A stretch of DNA of 43,399 nucleotides, taken from JBGSOV01 sp964558715. GTDB lineage: Bacteria; Patescibacteriota; Gracilibacteria; CAIRYL01; GCA-016699755. Shown one piece after another: positions 31,138-39,186 of this stretch. A program made the position numbers and the translations under genes. The notes beneath the pieces are model-generated. The model was given only the letters and a program-made list of their open reading frames with translations, ran no database searches and was not told where the DNA came from. The stretch lies in contig CAZLFD010000006.1 in the NCBI GenBank assembly GCA_964558715.1, positions 1 to 43,399 on the forward strand, given 5' to 3'. The number at the start of each line of letters is the position of its first letter. Positions within the stretch are counted from its first letter, which is position 1.

Positions 31138-33951
31138 ATGTCATCACGAAAGCAGAAAGCAAAACACACGGTCGGCAGTCAAAAACTAAGCTGGAATGAA
31201 GTGCGAGTCAGGGCATCCAGATTTGCCGAAGAATGGAAAGATGCCTGTTATGAAAAAGGCGAAACACAGACTTTTTACAATGAATTTTTCGAAATTTTTG
31301 GCATGAAGCGCAGACAAGTCGCTTCGTTTGAAGAGCCGGTCAAGAAACTTGGCGATAAGCAGGGGTTTATCGACCTGTTTTGGAAAGGAGTTTTGCTGGT
31401 TGAGCAAAAAAGCAAAGGTCGAGATTTAGTGAAAGCCAAAAAACAGGCGATTGAGTACTTCCCCAATCTGAAAGATTACGAACTCCCGCGTTATATTTTA
31501 CTGAGTGATTTTCAGACATTCGAGCTGTACGATCTCGACGAAGGTGAGGAAGTAAGATTCCCGCTTGCGGAACTGCCGAAACACATTGAAGCCTTTGGAT
31601 TTATCTTAGGAATTCAGAAGCGCACGTTTAAAGATCAGGATCCGGTCAATATCGAGGCGTCGGAATTAATGGGAAAGCTGCATGATGCGCTAAAAGAATC
31701 CGGTTATGACGGGCACAAGTTAGAGCGCTTCCTGGTGCGTCTGCTATTCTGCTTATTCGCCGATGATACCGGTATTTTCGAGCCGCGTGATATTCTGCTC
31801 GAATTGCTGCTCAATCGCACCAACGAAGATGGCAGCGATACTGGCTTATGGCTCGACAGCCTGTTTCAAACGCTCAATACGCCGCCTGAAAAACGCCAGA
31901 AAACCCTGGATGAAGACCTGACTCGCTTTCCGTACATCAACGGGCAACTGTTTGCAGAGCGGCTCGACACGCCGGCCTTTGACGCCGAAATGCGTTTATT
32001 ACTCACCGAGGCCTGTAGATTTAACTGGGATGCCATTTCGCCGGCGATTTTTGGTTCGCTCTTCCAGTCGGTGATGGACAAAACGCAACGCCGAACGCAA
32101 GGCGCGCATTACACGACAGAGAAAAATATCTTAAAGGTTATTGAACCGTTGTTTTTGGACGATTTACGTGATGAATTCCTACGCATCAAAGCACGCCGTG
32201 ATGCACGCCGCAAAGCGGAGCTGCACACATTTCATAAAAAATTAGGTGAACTCACTTTTTTTGACCCCGCTTGCGGCTGCGGCAACTTTCTCATTATCGC
32301 CTATCGGGAACTGCGCGAATTGGAAATACGTGTACTCAAAGAGCTACACACAGATGAAAGCCAACGAACCATGCTCGATGCAGGGCTTTTTTCCGTCGTG
32401 GATGTCGATCAGTTTTACGGTATTGAAATCGATGAATTCCCCGCGCGTATCGCCGAAGTAGCATTGTGGATGATGGATCACATCATGAACAACCGCCTCA
32501 GTGTGGAATTTGGTGAAGTCTATGCTCGCTTGCCGCTCAAAGCATCACCGCACATCTGCCATGCTGATGCGCTAAAAGCTGATTGGTCAACGGTAATCGC
32601 GCCGGAGGAGTGCGATTATATTTTAGGCAATCCTCCTTTTATCGGTGCGAAATATCAAAGCCCACTTCAGCGTGAACAAGTACGGCACATTGCAAAGCTG
32701 GGTGGCAGTGGTGGCACACTCGATTTCGTAACGGCATGGTTTTTAAAAGCCGGTGAATATCTGCAAAACAGCGAGGCGGCATTCGCCTTTGTCTCTACCA
32801 ATTCCATTACTCAAGGCGAACAGGTGGCACAACTCTGGCCGCTGCTGTTTGAGCGCTATGGGCTCGAAATCACATTCGCGCACCGCACTTTTGCCTGGGG
32901 TTCAGACGCACGCGGCAAAGCGCATGTACATGTAGTGATTGTGGGGCTCAACAAAGCAGAGCGTGCAGCGCAAGAAAAACGCCTTTTCAGTTACCCTGAT
33001 ATCAATGGCGAACCGCACGAAAGCAGGCACAAAATGCTCACGGCGTATTTGTTTGATGGCAGCAATCTTACAAATCCAAAACTCGTAGTACACGAGGGAA
33101 GTAAGCCGATTTCTTCGCAACTTCCCAAACTTATAATCGGTTCTAAACCGATAGACGGCGGGCACTATATTTTTACCGGAGATGAAAAAGAGGCTTTTTT
33201 ACGCGAAGAACCAAAAGCCGCTCCACTTTTTCGACCATTCATCGGCAGTCGCGAATTTTTGAATGGTGGCGACCGTTGGATTTTATGCCTGCAAAAAGTA
33301 GAACCGGAGGTATTAAAAACATTGCCAAAAGTGCACGAGCGGATTGCCGCGGTGCGTGAGTGCCGGCAAAGCAGCACCAGCAAACCGACTCAGGCTTTAG
33401 CAAATACACCGACTCTTTTTCATGTGAATGTCATTCCCGACAAATCGTTTCTGGTGATTCCCAAGGTGAGCTCCGAACGGCGAGAATACGTGCCGATTGG
33501 TTGGTTGGAGCCACCAACAGTTCCAAGTGATTTGGTTTTTGTTTTAAACAATGCCACAAAACCGCTTTTTGCGTTGCTCACATCCACGATGCACATGAGC
33601 TGGCTACGAGAGATCGGCGGTAAGCTGAAGAGTGACTATCGCTATTCCATCGGGCTGGTGTACAACACCTTCCCTTTGCCATCGGTTTCGCAAGCCAAAC
33701 TCGATGAGTTGGAACCGCTCGCGCAAGCGGTGCTCAACGCGCGTGCAGCCCATGGTAATGCGACACTAGCAGATTTGTACGACCCTGATTTGATGCCTGC
33801 CGACTTACGCCGGGCACACCAAGCGCTCGATAAAGTAGTAGATAAACTCTATCGCCGCAGCGGTTTTACCAACGGCGAGCGCGTGGAATTTTCGTTTGGG
33901 TTGTATGAGAAAACGGTAATGCCGCTTTTAGTGCAAAAAAAGAAAGCCTGA
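31138..33951 (+). CDS. MmeI-like single-chain type II restriction-modification enzyme
   Basis: A 937-residue protein with the layout of type IIL/IIG enzymes. The N-terminal nuclease motif D79-x9-E89-x-K91 (D in GFIDLFW, EQK after LLV) matches MmeI exactly in spacing. A helical spacer follows, then the gamma-class N6-adenine methylase with motif I FFDPACGCGNFLI (about 376-388) and motif IV LGNPPFIG (about 496-503), and a C-terminal target-recognition region. Such enzymes cut and methylate with one polypeptide that recognises an asymmetric site and modifies one strand. Length matches MmeI (919). No separate specificity, helicase or nuclease gene adjoins it. It starts 3 bp after the RnfD-like gene, which may be accidental. 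Confidence 0.9.
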   Translation: MSSRKQKAKHTVGSQKLSWNEVRVRASRFAEEWKDACYEKGETQTFYNEFFEIFGMKRRQVASFEEPVKKLGDKQGFIDLFWKGVLLVEQKSKGRDLVKAKKQAIEYFPNLKDYELPRYILLSDFQTFELYDLDEGEEVRFPLAELPKHIEAFGFILGIQKRTFKDQDPVNIEASELMGKLHDALKESGYDGHKLERFLVRLLFCLFADDTGIFEPRDILLELLLNRTNEDGSDTGLWLDSLFQTLNTPPEKRQKTLDEDLTRFPYINGQLFAERLDTPAFDAEMRLLLTEACRFNWDAISPAIFGSLFQSVMDKTQRRTQGAHYTTEKNILKVIEPLFLDDLRDEFLRIKARRDARRKAELHTFHKKLGELTFFDPACGCGNFLIIAYRELRELEIRVLKELHTDESQRTMLDAGLFSVVDVDQFYGIEIDEFPARIAEVALWMMDHIMNNRLSVEFGEVYARLPLKASPHICHADALKADWSTVIAPEECDYILGNPPFIGAKYQSPLQREQVRHIAKLGGSGGTLDFVTAWFLKAGEYLQNSEAAFAFVSTNSITQGEQVAQLWPLLFERYGLEITFAHRTFAWGSDARGKAHVHVVIVGLNKAERAAQEKRLFSYPDINGEPHESRHKMLTAYLFDGSNLTNPKLVVHEGSKPISSQLPKLIIGSKPIDGGHYIFTGDEKEAFLREEPKAAPLFRPFIGSREFLNGGDRWILCLQKVEPEVLKTLPKVHERIAAVRECRQSSTSKPTQALANTPTLFHVNVIPDKSFLVIPKVSSERREYVPIGWLEPPTVPSDLVFVLNNATKPLFALLTSTMHMSWLREIGGKLKSDYRYSIGLVYNTFPLPSVSQAKLDELEPLAQAVLNARAAHGNATLADLYDPDLMPADLRRAHQALDKVVDKLYRRSGFTNGERVEFSFGLYEKTVMPLLVQKKKA

Positions 33952-33953
33952 CT

Positions 33954-34847
33954 CTAGAGCATCCCATCCTGTTCTGGTCTTCGGATATGTTGAACCACTT
34001 TTGTGATTTTGTGCTCCTTTGGCTTTTTCAGATTTGATTCGGCGTCAATTTGATAATAAATATCCATATCGACAATTAATTTATCACCTTTTCTAAACTG
34101 CTCTTCTCCTTGCTCAAAACGCTCCAACCATTTCAAATCACCGATTTGTGCCCAAATCACTCTTTCGGCATATCTAAATTGCCATTTCCAATCCAATCCT
34201 CCGCCGAGAGGCACTGTGACTATTACTAGTTGTGCATTTCTTACTAATGTCTTTTCTTGTTCTTCTTCCACCTTACTGACTGGCAGATTTATTTTTGAAA
34301 GTTTTTCAAATTGTTCTCGTGATATTTCAACCGTTTCATCTTCGTTTTCTACAGATATAGCTTCTATAGAGCGATCAGAGTTTGTTTTACTGAGTGCCTC
34401 TGAAATGTGAACATGAAAATTATTTGTAACTTTATTGCCAATGCCAAATACTTTTGATGTTATGGGTGATATCGTTAGCTGATGCCCATGGATGCTTGTA
34501 ACAGTTGTGCCGTCTTTTTTCTCCTCCAATGACTTTGGCTCATCACCATCTAAATGTTTTGCCAATTTCAGAGTTTCATTGAAGACCGAAAGTACTTTTC
34601 CTATGTTTTGACCGGATGTTAGTAAATTGCTTTGAGAGGCGGATATGATAGCACCGGCAACATCAAACCAAAAACACCCTTTACCAACGTTTGCAATAAC
34701 AAGCTCCACTCTTGTGTCGGGGTTCATTTCTGTGTTCACATCTTCTATGCCATGGAGAAAATCAATCATTGCTGAAAATAACACCTCTGCACTCATTTGA
34801 TCGCTTCCTTTAAATTTAAACCGGGTAAAATCGGAGGAATTATTCAT
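33954..34847 (-). CDS. hypothetical protein convergent with the R-M gene
   Basis: A 297-residue soluble protein from the ATG at 34847 (MNNSSDFTRFKFKGSD); an ATG at 34916 would add 23 residues. The N-terminal 95 residues (FTRFKFKGSD, MIDFLHGIED, VELVIANVGKGCFWFDVAG) form a strand-helix-strand unit of a kind seen in uncharacterised accessory proteins; the C-terminal third contains a Trp-rich stretch (LDWKWQFRYAERVIW) and may be an OB- or beta-type fold. I cannot name the family. Base composition is AT-richer than the surroundings. It ends 3 bp after the R-M gene stop, tail to tail, and may be part of the same acquired island. Confidence 0.65.
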   Translation of the reverse strand: MNNSSDFTRFKFKGSDQMSAEVLFSAMIDFLHGIEDVNTEMNPDTRVELVIANVGKGCFWFDVAGAIISASQSNLLTSGQNIGKVLSVFNETLKLAKHLDGDEPKSLEEKKDGTTVTSIHGHQLTISPITSKVFGIGNKVTNNFHVHISEALSKTNSDRSIEAISVENEDETVEISREQFEKLSKINLPVSKVEEEQEKTLVRNAQLVIVTVPLGGGLDWKWQFRYAERVIWAQIGDLKWLERFEQGEEQFRKGDKLIVDMDIYYQIDAESNLKKPKEHKITKVVQHIRRPEQDGML

Positions 34848-34916
34848 GTCATAATGCTGTATTAATTTCAGAAAAAACTCAAGTTCTGCGCCGGAGCACC
34901 TATGAAAAAGTCGCAA

Positions 34917-35426
34917 GGAAACAGGCTTTACAAGATTAAAATAGTGGTGTTAAAGAGCATGCGGGTCGGGGATGGCTGGGTGATGGTTATCACACTTCTG
35001 CCGAAGCGGGTGTGTCGGTAGTCCACCCGCTCCGTAACGTTTGGTTGATGCGAATGAGCGACAATAATCATGATCAGACTCTCATTTTGATTAGACTGGA
35101 TACTTCTGGCACACCAAACGTCTTGGAACGGGTGCCTTTCAAGACACTTATTCCGGCTTTGTATTTTTCTTTCTGGATTGCGTCAGTACTCCCGTTGGTC
35201 GTACTTCGTAACGACGCTGCGCGGTTTCACTCATGTCTTTTTGCCAGGTGAAACAGCAGAACAACTGCTTTGACGGCAAACTGGCTAGTGAGTTATCCCG
35301 AGATTCCGGTTAAATAAGGCATAGGCTTATAACCACATAATCCAACTTATCGAAAAATTCGAGTATTTCAATCAAGACTACCGCTTGCACTCCCACCAAG
35401 ACTTTGGCACAATCATTCAGCTGTTT
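34917..35426. other. 510-bp spacer without a convincing gene
   Basis: Between the unknown gene and the tRNA-Arg genes. One open frame (35012-35251, GTG start, and open further upstream) begins with a protein-like stretch (VVHPLRNVWLMRMSDNN) but no family, promoter or ribosome-binding site supports it, and its end looks random. It could be a gene remnant of the accessory island. Confidence 0.3.
35385..35413 (+). promoter_or_regulatory. promoter for the tRNA-Arg pair
   Basis: TTGCAC (35385-35390), a 17-bp spacer and CACAAT (35408-35413), placing the start about 7 nt before the first tRNA-Arg. Confidence 0.5.
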
Positions 35427-35502
35427 GTCCCCGTAGCTCAGTGGATAGAGCGTTTGGTTGCGGTCCAAGAGGTCGTAGGTTCGACTCCTGCCGGGGACGC
35501 CA
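35427..35502 (+). tRNA. tRNA-Arg(GCG)
   Basis: Acceptor GTCCCCG (35427-35433) pairs with CGGGGAC (35492-35498); D-arm AGCTCAGTGGATAGAGC with A20; anticodon stem TTTGG/CCAAG and loop TTGCGGT with anticodon GCG at 35460-35462; T-arm and TTCGACT loop; discriminator G and an encoded CCA. GCG is an unusual arginine anticodon in bacteria, where ACG (read as ICG) is the rule. Confidence 0.9.
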
Positions 35503-35599
35503 CTCTTCTCAAGTATGCGTACAGTGTACAGATGACAGGAAAATCATGAGGATGGATGTCGACTGTTTTCTGTGTACTTGCTTCTTTACTACTTAACAC

Positions 35600-35676
35600 G
35601 CCCGCGTAGCTCAATTGGATAGAGTACCTGGCTTCGAACCAGTAGGTTGGGGGTTCGAGTCCCTCCGCGGGCGCCA
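35600..35676 (+). tRNA. tRNA-Arg(TCG)
   Basis: Acceptor GCCCGCG (35600-35606) pairs with CGCGGGC (35666-35672); D-arm AGCTCAATTGGATAGAGT; anticodon loop CTTCGAA with anticodon TCG; T-arm GGGGG-TTCGAGT-CCCTC; discriminator G and an encoded CCA. With the GCG isoacceptor 97 bp upstream it could read all four CGN codons. Confidence 0.92.
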
Positions 35677-35735
35677 TGCTTCGTTCCGACAAGCCAGAGC
35701 TTCACCTGGCAAGCCATAACAAAACAAAAAATCAG

Positions 35736-35764
35736 TGGATAAATAGCTTATTAACTGCTATAAT
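35736..35764 (+). promoter_or_regulatory. promoter of eno
   Basis: TGGATA (35736-35741), 17-bp spacer and a perfect TATAAT (35759-35764). The expected start lies about 18 nt before the enolase ATG at 35788, with an A-rich leader and no Shine-Dalgarno sequence. Confidence 0.55.
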
Positions 35765-35787
35765 TAGAGCAAAATATTTTTAAAAAA

Positions 35788-37056
35788 ATGTCAAATATCC
35801 AAACCATACACGCTCGCGAAGTGCTCGATAGCCGTGGTAATCCTACTGTCGAAGTCGAAATTGCGCTTGCCGACGGTGCGTTTGCCCGTGCGATTGTTCC
35901 TTCTGGCGCCAGCACCGGCGTACACGAAGCTTTGGAATTACGGGATGGCGATAAAGCACGTTACTTAGGAAAGGGAGTTTTACAGGCAGTAGAAAATGTG
36001 AACACCAAGATTGCAAAAAAAGTAATCGGATTGGATGCGGCAGACCAAAAAGGCCTGGATGAAGCCATGCTCGCACTCGATGGTACAGAAAATAAGTCAG
36101 TGCTCGGAGCGAATGCAATTCTGGGCGTATCGATGGCAGCTGCCAAAGCAGCGGCGATTTCAAAGGGCGTTCCGCTCTACAAACATTTTGCCGAACTCGC
36201 TGGAGTAACAGACCCGACAGAATTGCCGACGCCGTTGATGAATGTAATCAATGGCGGGTCTCACGCCGACAGTGGTTTAGAAATCCAGGAATTTATGCTC
36301 GTGCCTACCGGGGCGCCAAACTTTCGTGAAGCGTTGCGCTTTGGTGCAGAAACATTTCATCATCTGAAAAAAATCCTCAGCAGTCGCGGTATGGTTACAG
36401 CGGTCGGTGATGAGGGCGGTTTTGCTCCGCATCTGGCGAACAACGCAGCCGCTATCGAGGTATTGCTCGAAGCCATTGAGGCTGCCGGGCATGACGGAAA
36501 AATCGATATCGCCATGGATGTAGCAGCATCGGAATTTTACGAAGACGGAGTCTACAAACTCGACGGTGGCAAAAACTCTGAAGAAATGGTCGCCTATTAT
36601 GAAGAACTCGTTCAGTGCTTCCCCAATATCGCTTCCATCGAAGATGGCCTCGCCGAAGACGACTGGGCCGGCTTTACCGCTTTGCAAGAAAAATTGGGCG
36701 ATAACATCCAGCTCGTAGGTGATGATCTGTTTGTAACAAACCCTAAACGTATTACGCGAGGCATCGACGAAAAAGTGCAAAATTCTGTGCTTATCAAGCT
36801 GAATCAGATCGGTTCTGTGAGTGAGACCATCGCTGCTGTACAAATGTCGCAGGCCGCGGGTTGGACGACTGTCATTTCGCATCGCAGCGGCGAAACGGAA
36901 GACACGACGATTGCCGACCTTGCTGTAGGCCTCAAAACCGGCCAGATCAAAACCGGATCGCTCAGCCGCACCGATCGCATCGCAAAATATAACCAACTTC
37001 TGCGCATCGAAGAAGAGTTAGCAGAAAAAGCACGTTATCACGGGAAAATCCGCTAA
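35788..37056 (+). CDS. eno: enolase (phosphopyruvate hydratase)
   Basis: A 422-residue glycolytic enzyme converting 2-phosphoglycerate to phosphoenolpyruvate. The N-terminal domain shows DSRGNPTVEVE and PSGASTGVHEALELRDGD. The barrel carries GGSHADSGLEIQEFM, the Mg2+ ligands in IAMDVAASEFY and IEDGLAEDDW, the catalytic lysine in VLIKLNQIGSVSET, and SHRSGETEDTTIADLAVG. Length and motifs are complete. Under its own promoter; the FecR-type gene starts 99 bp downstream. Confidence 0.97.
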   Translation: MSNIQTIHAREVLDSRGNPTVEVEIALADGAFARAIVPSGASTGVHEALELRDGDKARYLGKGVLQAVENVNTKIAKKVIGLDAADQKGLDEAMLALDGTENKSVLGANAILGVSMAAAKAAAISKGVPLYKHFAELAGVTDPTELPTPLMNVINGGSHADSGLEIQEFMLVPTGAPNFREALRFGAETFHHLKKILSSRGMVTAVGDEGGFAPHLANNAAAIEVLLEAIEAAGHDGKIDIAMDVAASEFYEDGVYKLDGGKNSEEMVAYYEELVQCFPNIASIEDGLAEDDWAGFTALQEKLGDNIQLVGDDLFVTNPKRITRGIDEKVQNSVLIKLNQIGSVSETIAAVQMSQAAGWTTVISHRSGETEDTTIADLAVGLKTGQIKTGSLSRTDRIAKYNQLLRIEEELAEKARYHGKIR

Positions 37057-37155
37057 TTTTTCTACGACACAAATCTGCCGCTTGTCGAGGATAATTGCGA
37101 AACAATCTGCCAAAAAATCCGTTACTATATATGTAATGTATCAGTATTTCCTGCA

Positions 37156-39126
37156 GTGGCAGATATCTTCGAACACATGCGGCAGACCTTGGGACAACCC
37201 AAAAAAATCTTTACAGAATCGCTGCGTAAGCGCTTGCTGGCGGATTATATTGCCGAGTACGACCAGCTTTATGCACGTTTAAAGTTCCACAGGAGTAATA
37301 TCGCGCCGTCGGATACATTCCGCAAAAAACTCCGTCACAATCTGGTGACTCCGGAAAGAAAACAAAAGCCAATTTTTATTGCAAAACGCCGGTTTTGGGT
37401 GCGTACGCTCGAAGTCACTGGCTCACTCGTCACCGTTTTTGCACTCATTACCGCAACGGTCTTTTTTGGCACACGCCCAGCCACACTGGCAACCGAGGGA
37501 ACGGTGGTGACCAGTTTTAATGGGGAGGTAGAGATTTCTCGTAATGGTGCAAGCGCTCTGATTGCTACACCCGATTTTTCTTTGACGGCCGGGGCCCGCC
37601 TTGCAACCGGAACTGATGCTTCTGCTACTATCCGCTTTTTTGAGGATTCCCTCATCCGCCTCGATGCCGAAACCGTCATCACCATCGATTACTTAGAACC
37701 TCACTCTGTCCGAGAAGATCTTGGCGAGGTCGAGATATCGATTATCGAAGGCCGTGTTTGGGTACGCACGTTTTCAACAGATGAGAATTTTTCTCGCTTT
37801 GCCATCGCTCTTTCTGAACAAGATGAAATAGTAATGGATTCTGGCGGTGCTGCCGACATCACGGTCACAAAGGCTGTCCGCTCGGTACGAGTGTGGGAGC
37901 GATCGCTGCTTGCCGTTAGCAACGGCGTTAGTGCGCTACTTTCAGAAGGAAGAAAATTCATGCAGCGCGGCAGTTTTAATTCTGGTCTAACGCCCATTGC
38001 CGCCGAAGATTATGACGAGGCCTGGGTACAGGCTAACTTTGCGAAAGATAGTGTGGTGATTGCGGCTTTATTGCAGCAAAAGATTGCCGCCCAAGAGCTG
38101 CTCGCCGAAAACCGTGTCGAATCACTAAGAGAGCGTTTTATCTCGCCGTTTAGCGAAAATGTCGAAGCCGAAATCTTCGCGCTTGAAACTGATTTTTTTG
38201 CTGCTCTCTCTGATATTCTCGCCTATGATGACGATGCTGCTTTGCAGCGCTTTATCATTAACAGCCGCACGGCAGCCGAAGATCATGCAGAAGAAGTGAT
38301 TGCTTTGCTTGCTTCTAGCGAAAAGACACTTAGTATTGTCTTACCAGATTCGCCTCTTTTTACTGCGAAGACCTCAGTCGAAGACCTCAAGCTAGAGCTA
38401 GAAGCAGAGACCGAGGCTGTTGCTGCCGAAAAACGCCGCACCGAACGCCTTTGGGAAGCGCGCAAATTAGCCCGAAGTGGCAATGTGCCTTTGGCCGAAG
38501 AGATCATCCGCGAAAATAGTGAAACAGCAGCCACTCCCGAAGCGATAACTCCGCAAGAAGGCGCTGAAATTTTGGAAGAAAAACAAGAACAGCTCGCCGC
38601 CCTTTCGGGGATGGTGGGTGTTTCCGAAATTGAAGAAGGTGTTGTCGAAACGCTCGAAAAAGAGACCATAACCAAATCATCGCGCATTATTCGCCCTGGC
38701 TTTCCGGATAAATCGAAAACCGATTCGACAGATAAGGCCTACGCTGTGGTCGGTAGCATTAAAAAATATGAAAGCTCGGTCGGGCAAGTCAATACGCTTC
38801 GCCATCACCTGAATAAAATCAGTAACTCTGCCGAAAACCTAGCGCTACTCGTTGAGATCAAAAATCGTGTACCCAGTGACCTGGTCGGCATGGTCGATGA
38901 AAAAATCATCACCATACTCGGCGAAGAGCGCGAAAATGTAGTGGCTGCCGAAACGCCAAACCCTGCACCGACGGCTGAACCTGCTCCTGCTGCTGAGGTA
39001 AATAGCGAACTGGCAACGGATGAAGAAAGCCTACTGGAATTCAGAACTGGGGTTTCTTCCTCGGAGACAGAAGGTTTAGAATTAGAATTCGGCACACTGC
39101 TCTCAGCACCAGAGGCCACCGAATAA
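37156..39126 (+). CDS. FecR-domain membrane protein
   Basis: A 656-residue protein with a GTG start. A basic cytoplasmic region of about 80 residues precedes one membrane helix (about 86-105). Outside, a FecR-type beta domain spans about 113-235 (VVTSFNGEVEISRNG, LTAGARLATGTDASATIRF, EDSLIRLDAETVI). The rest is a long helical, Glu/Ala-rich region (about 290-560) and an acidic, Pro/Ala-rich tail. FecR domains are used in anti-sigma regulators and in structural surface proteins; the short N-terminus lacks a clear anti-sigma motif and no sigma gene adjoins it, so a surface or sensor role is more likely. Confidence 0.75.
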   Translation: MADIFEHMRQTLGQPKKIFTESLRKRLLADYIAEYDQLYARLKFHRSNIAPSDTFRKKLRHNLVTPERKQKPIFIAKRRFWVRTLEVTGSLVTVFALITATVFFGTRPATLATEGTVVTSFNGEVEISRNGASALIATPDFSLTAGARLATGTDASATIRFFEDSLIRLDAETVITIDYLEPHSVREDLGEVEISIIEGRVWVRTFSTDENFSRFAIALSEQDEIVMDSGGAADITVTKAVRSVRVWERSLLAVSNGVSALLSEGRKFMQRGSFNSGLTPIAAEDYDEAWVQANFAKDSVVIAALLQQKIAAQELLAENRVESLRERFISPFSENVEAEIFALETDFFAALSDILAYDDDAALQRFIINSRTAAEDHAEEVIALLASSEKTLSIVLPDSPLFTAKTSVEDLKLELEAETEAVAAEKRRTERLWEARKLARSGNVPLAEEIIRENSETAATPEAITPQEGAEILEEKQEQLAALSGMVGVSEIEEGVVETLEKETITKSSRIIRPGFPDKSKTDSTDKAYAVVGSIKKYESSVGQVNTLRHHLNKISNSAENLALLVEIKNRVPSDLVGMVDEKIITILGEERENVVAAETPNPAPTAEPAPAAEVNSELATDEESLLEFRTGVSSSETEGLELEFGTLLSAPEATE

Positions 39127-39186
39127 ACCGTTTGCAAAGCTGCAGATTCCGATTACAATCGCTTGAGCGAATGTTTTTTTTCCTGA

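Noticed and set aside
35438..35692. Minus-strand frame across both tRNA-Arg genes
   Set aside because: The peptide (AEGLEPPTYWFEA, AGVEPTTSW types) is translated from tRNA sequence.
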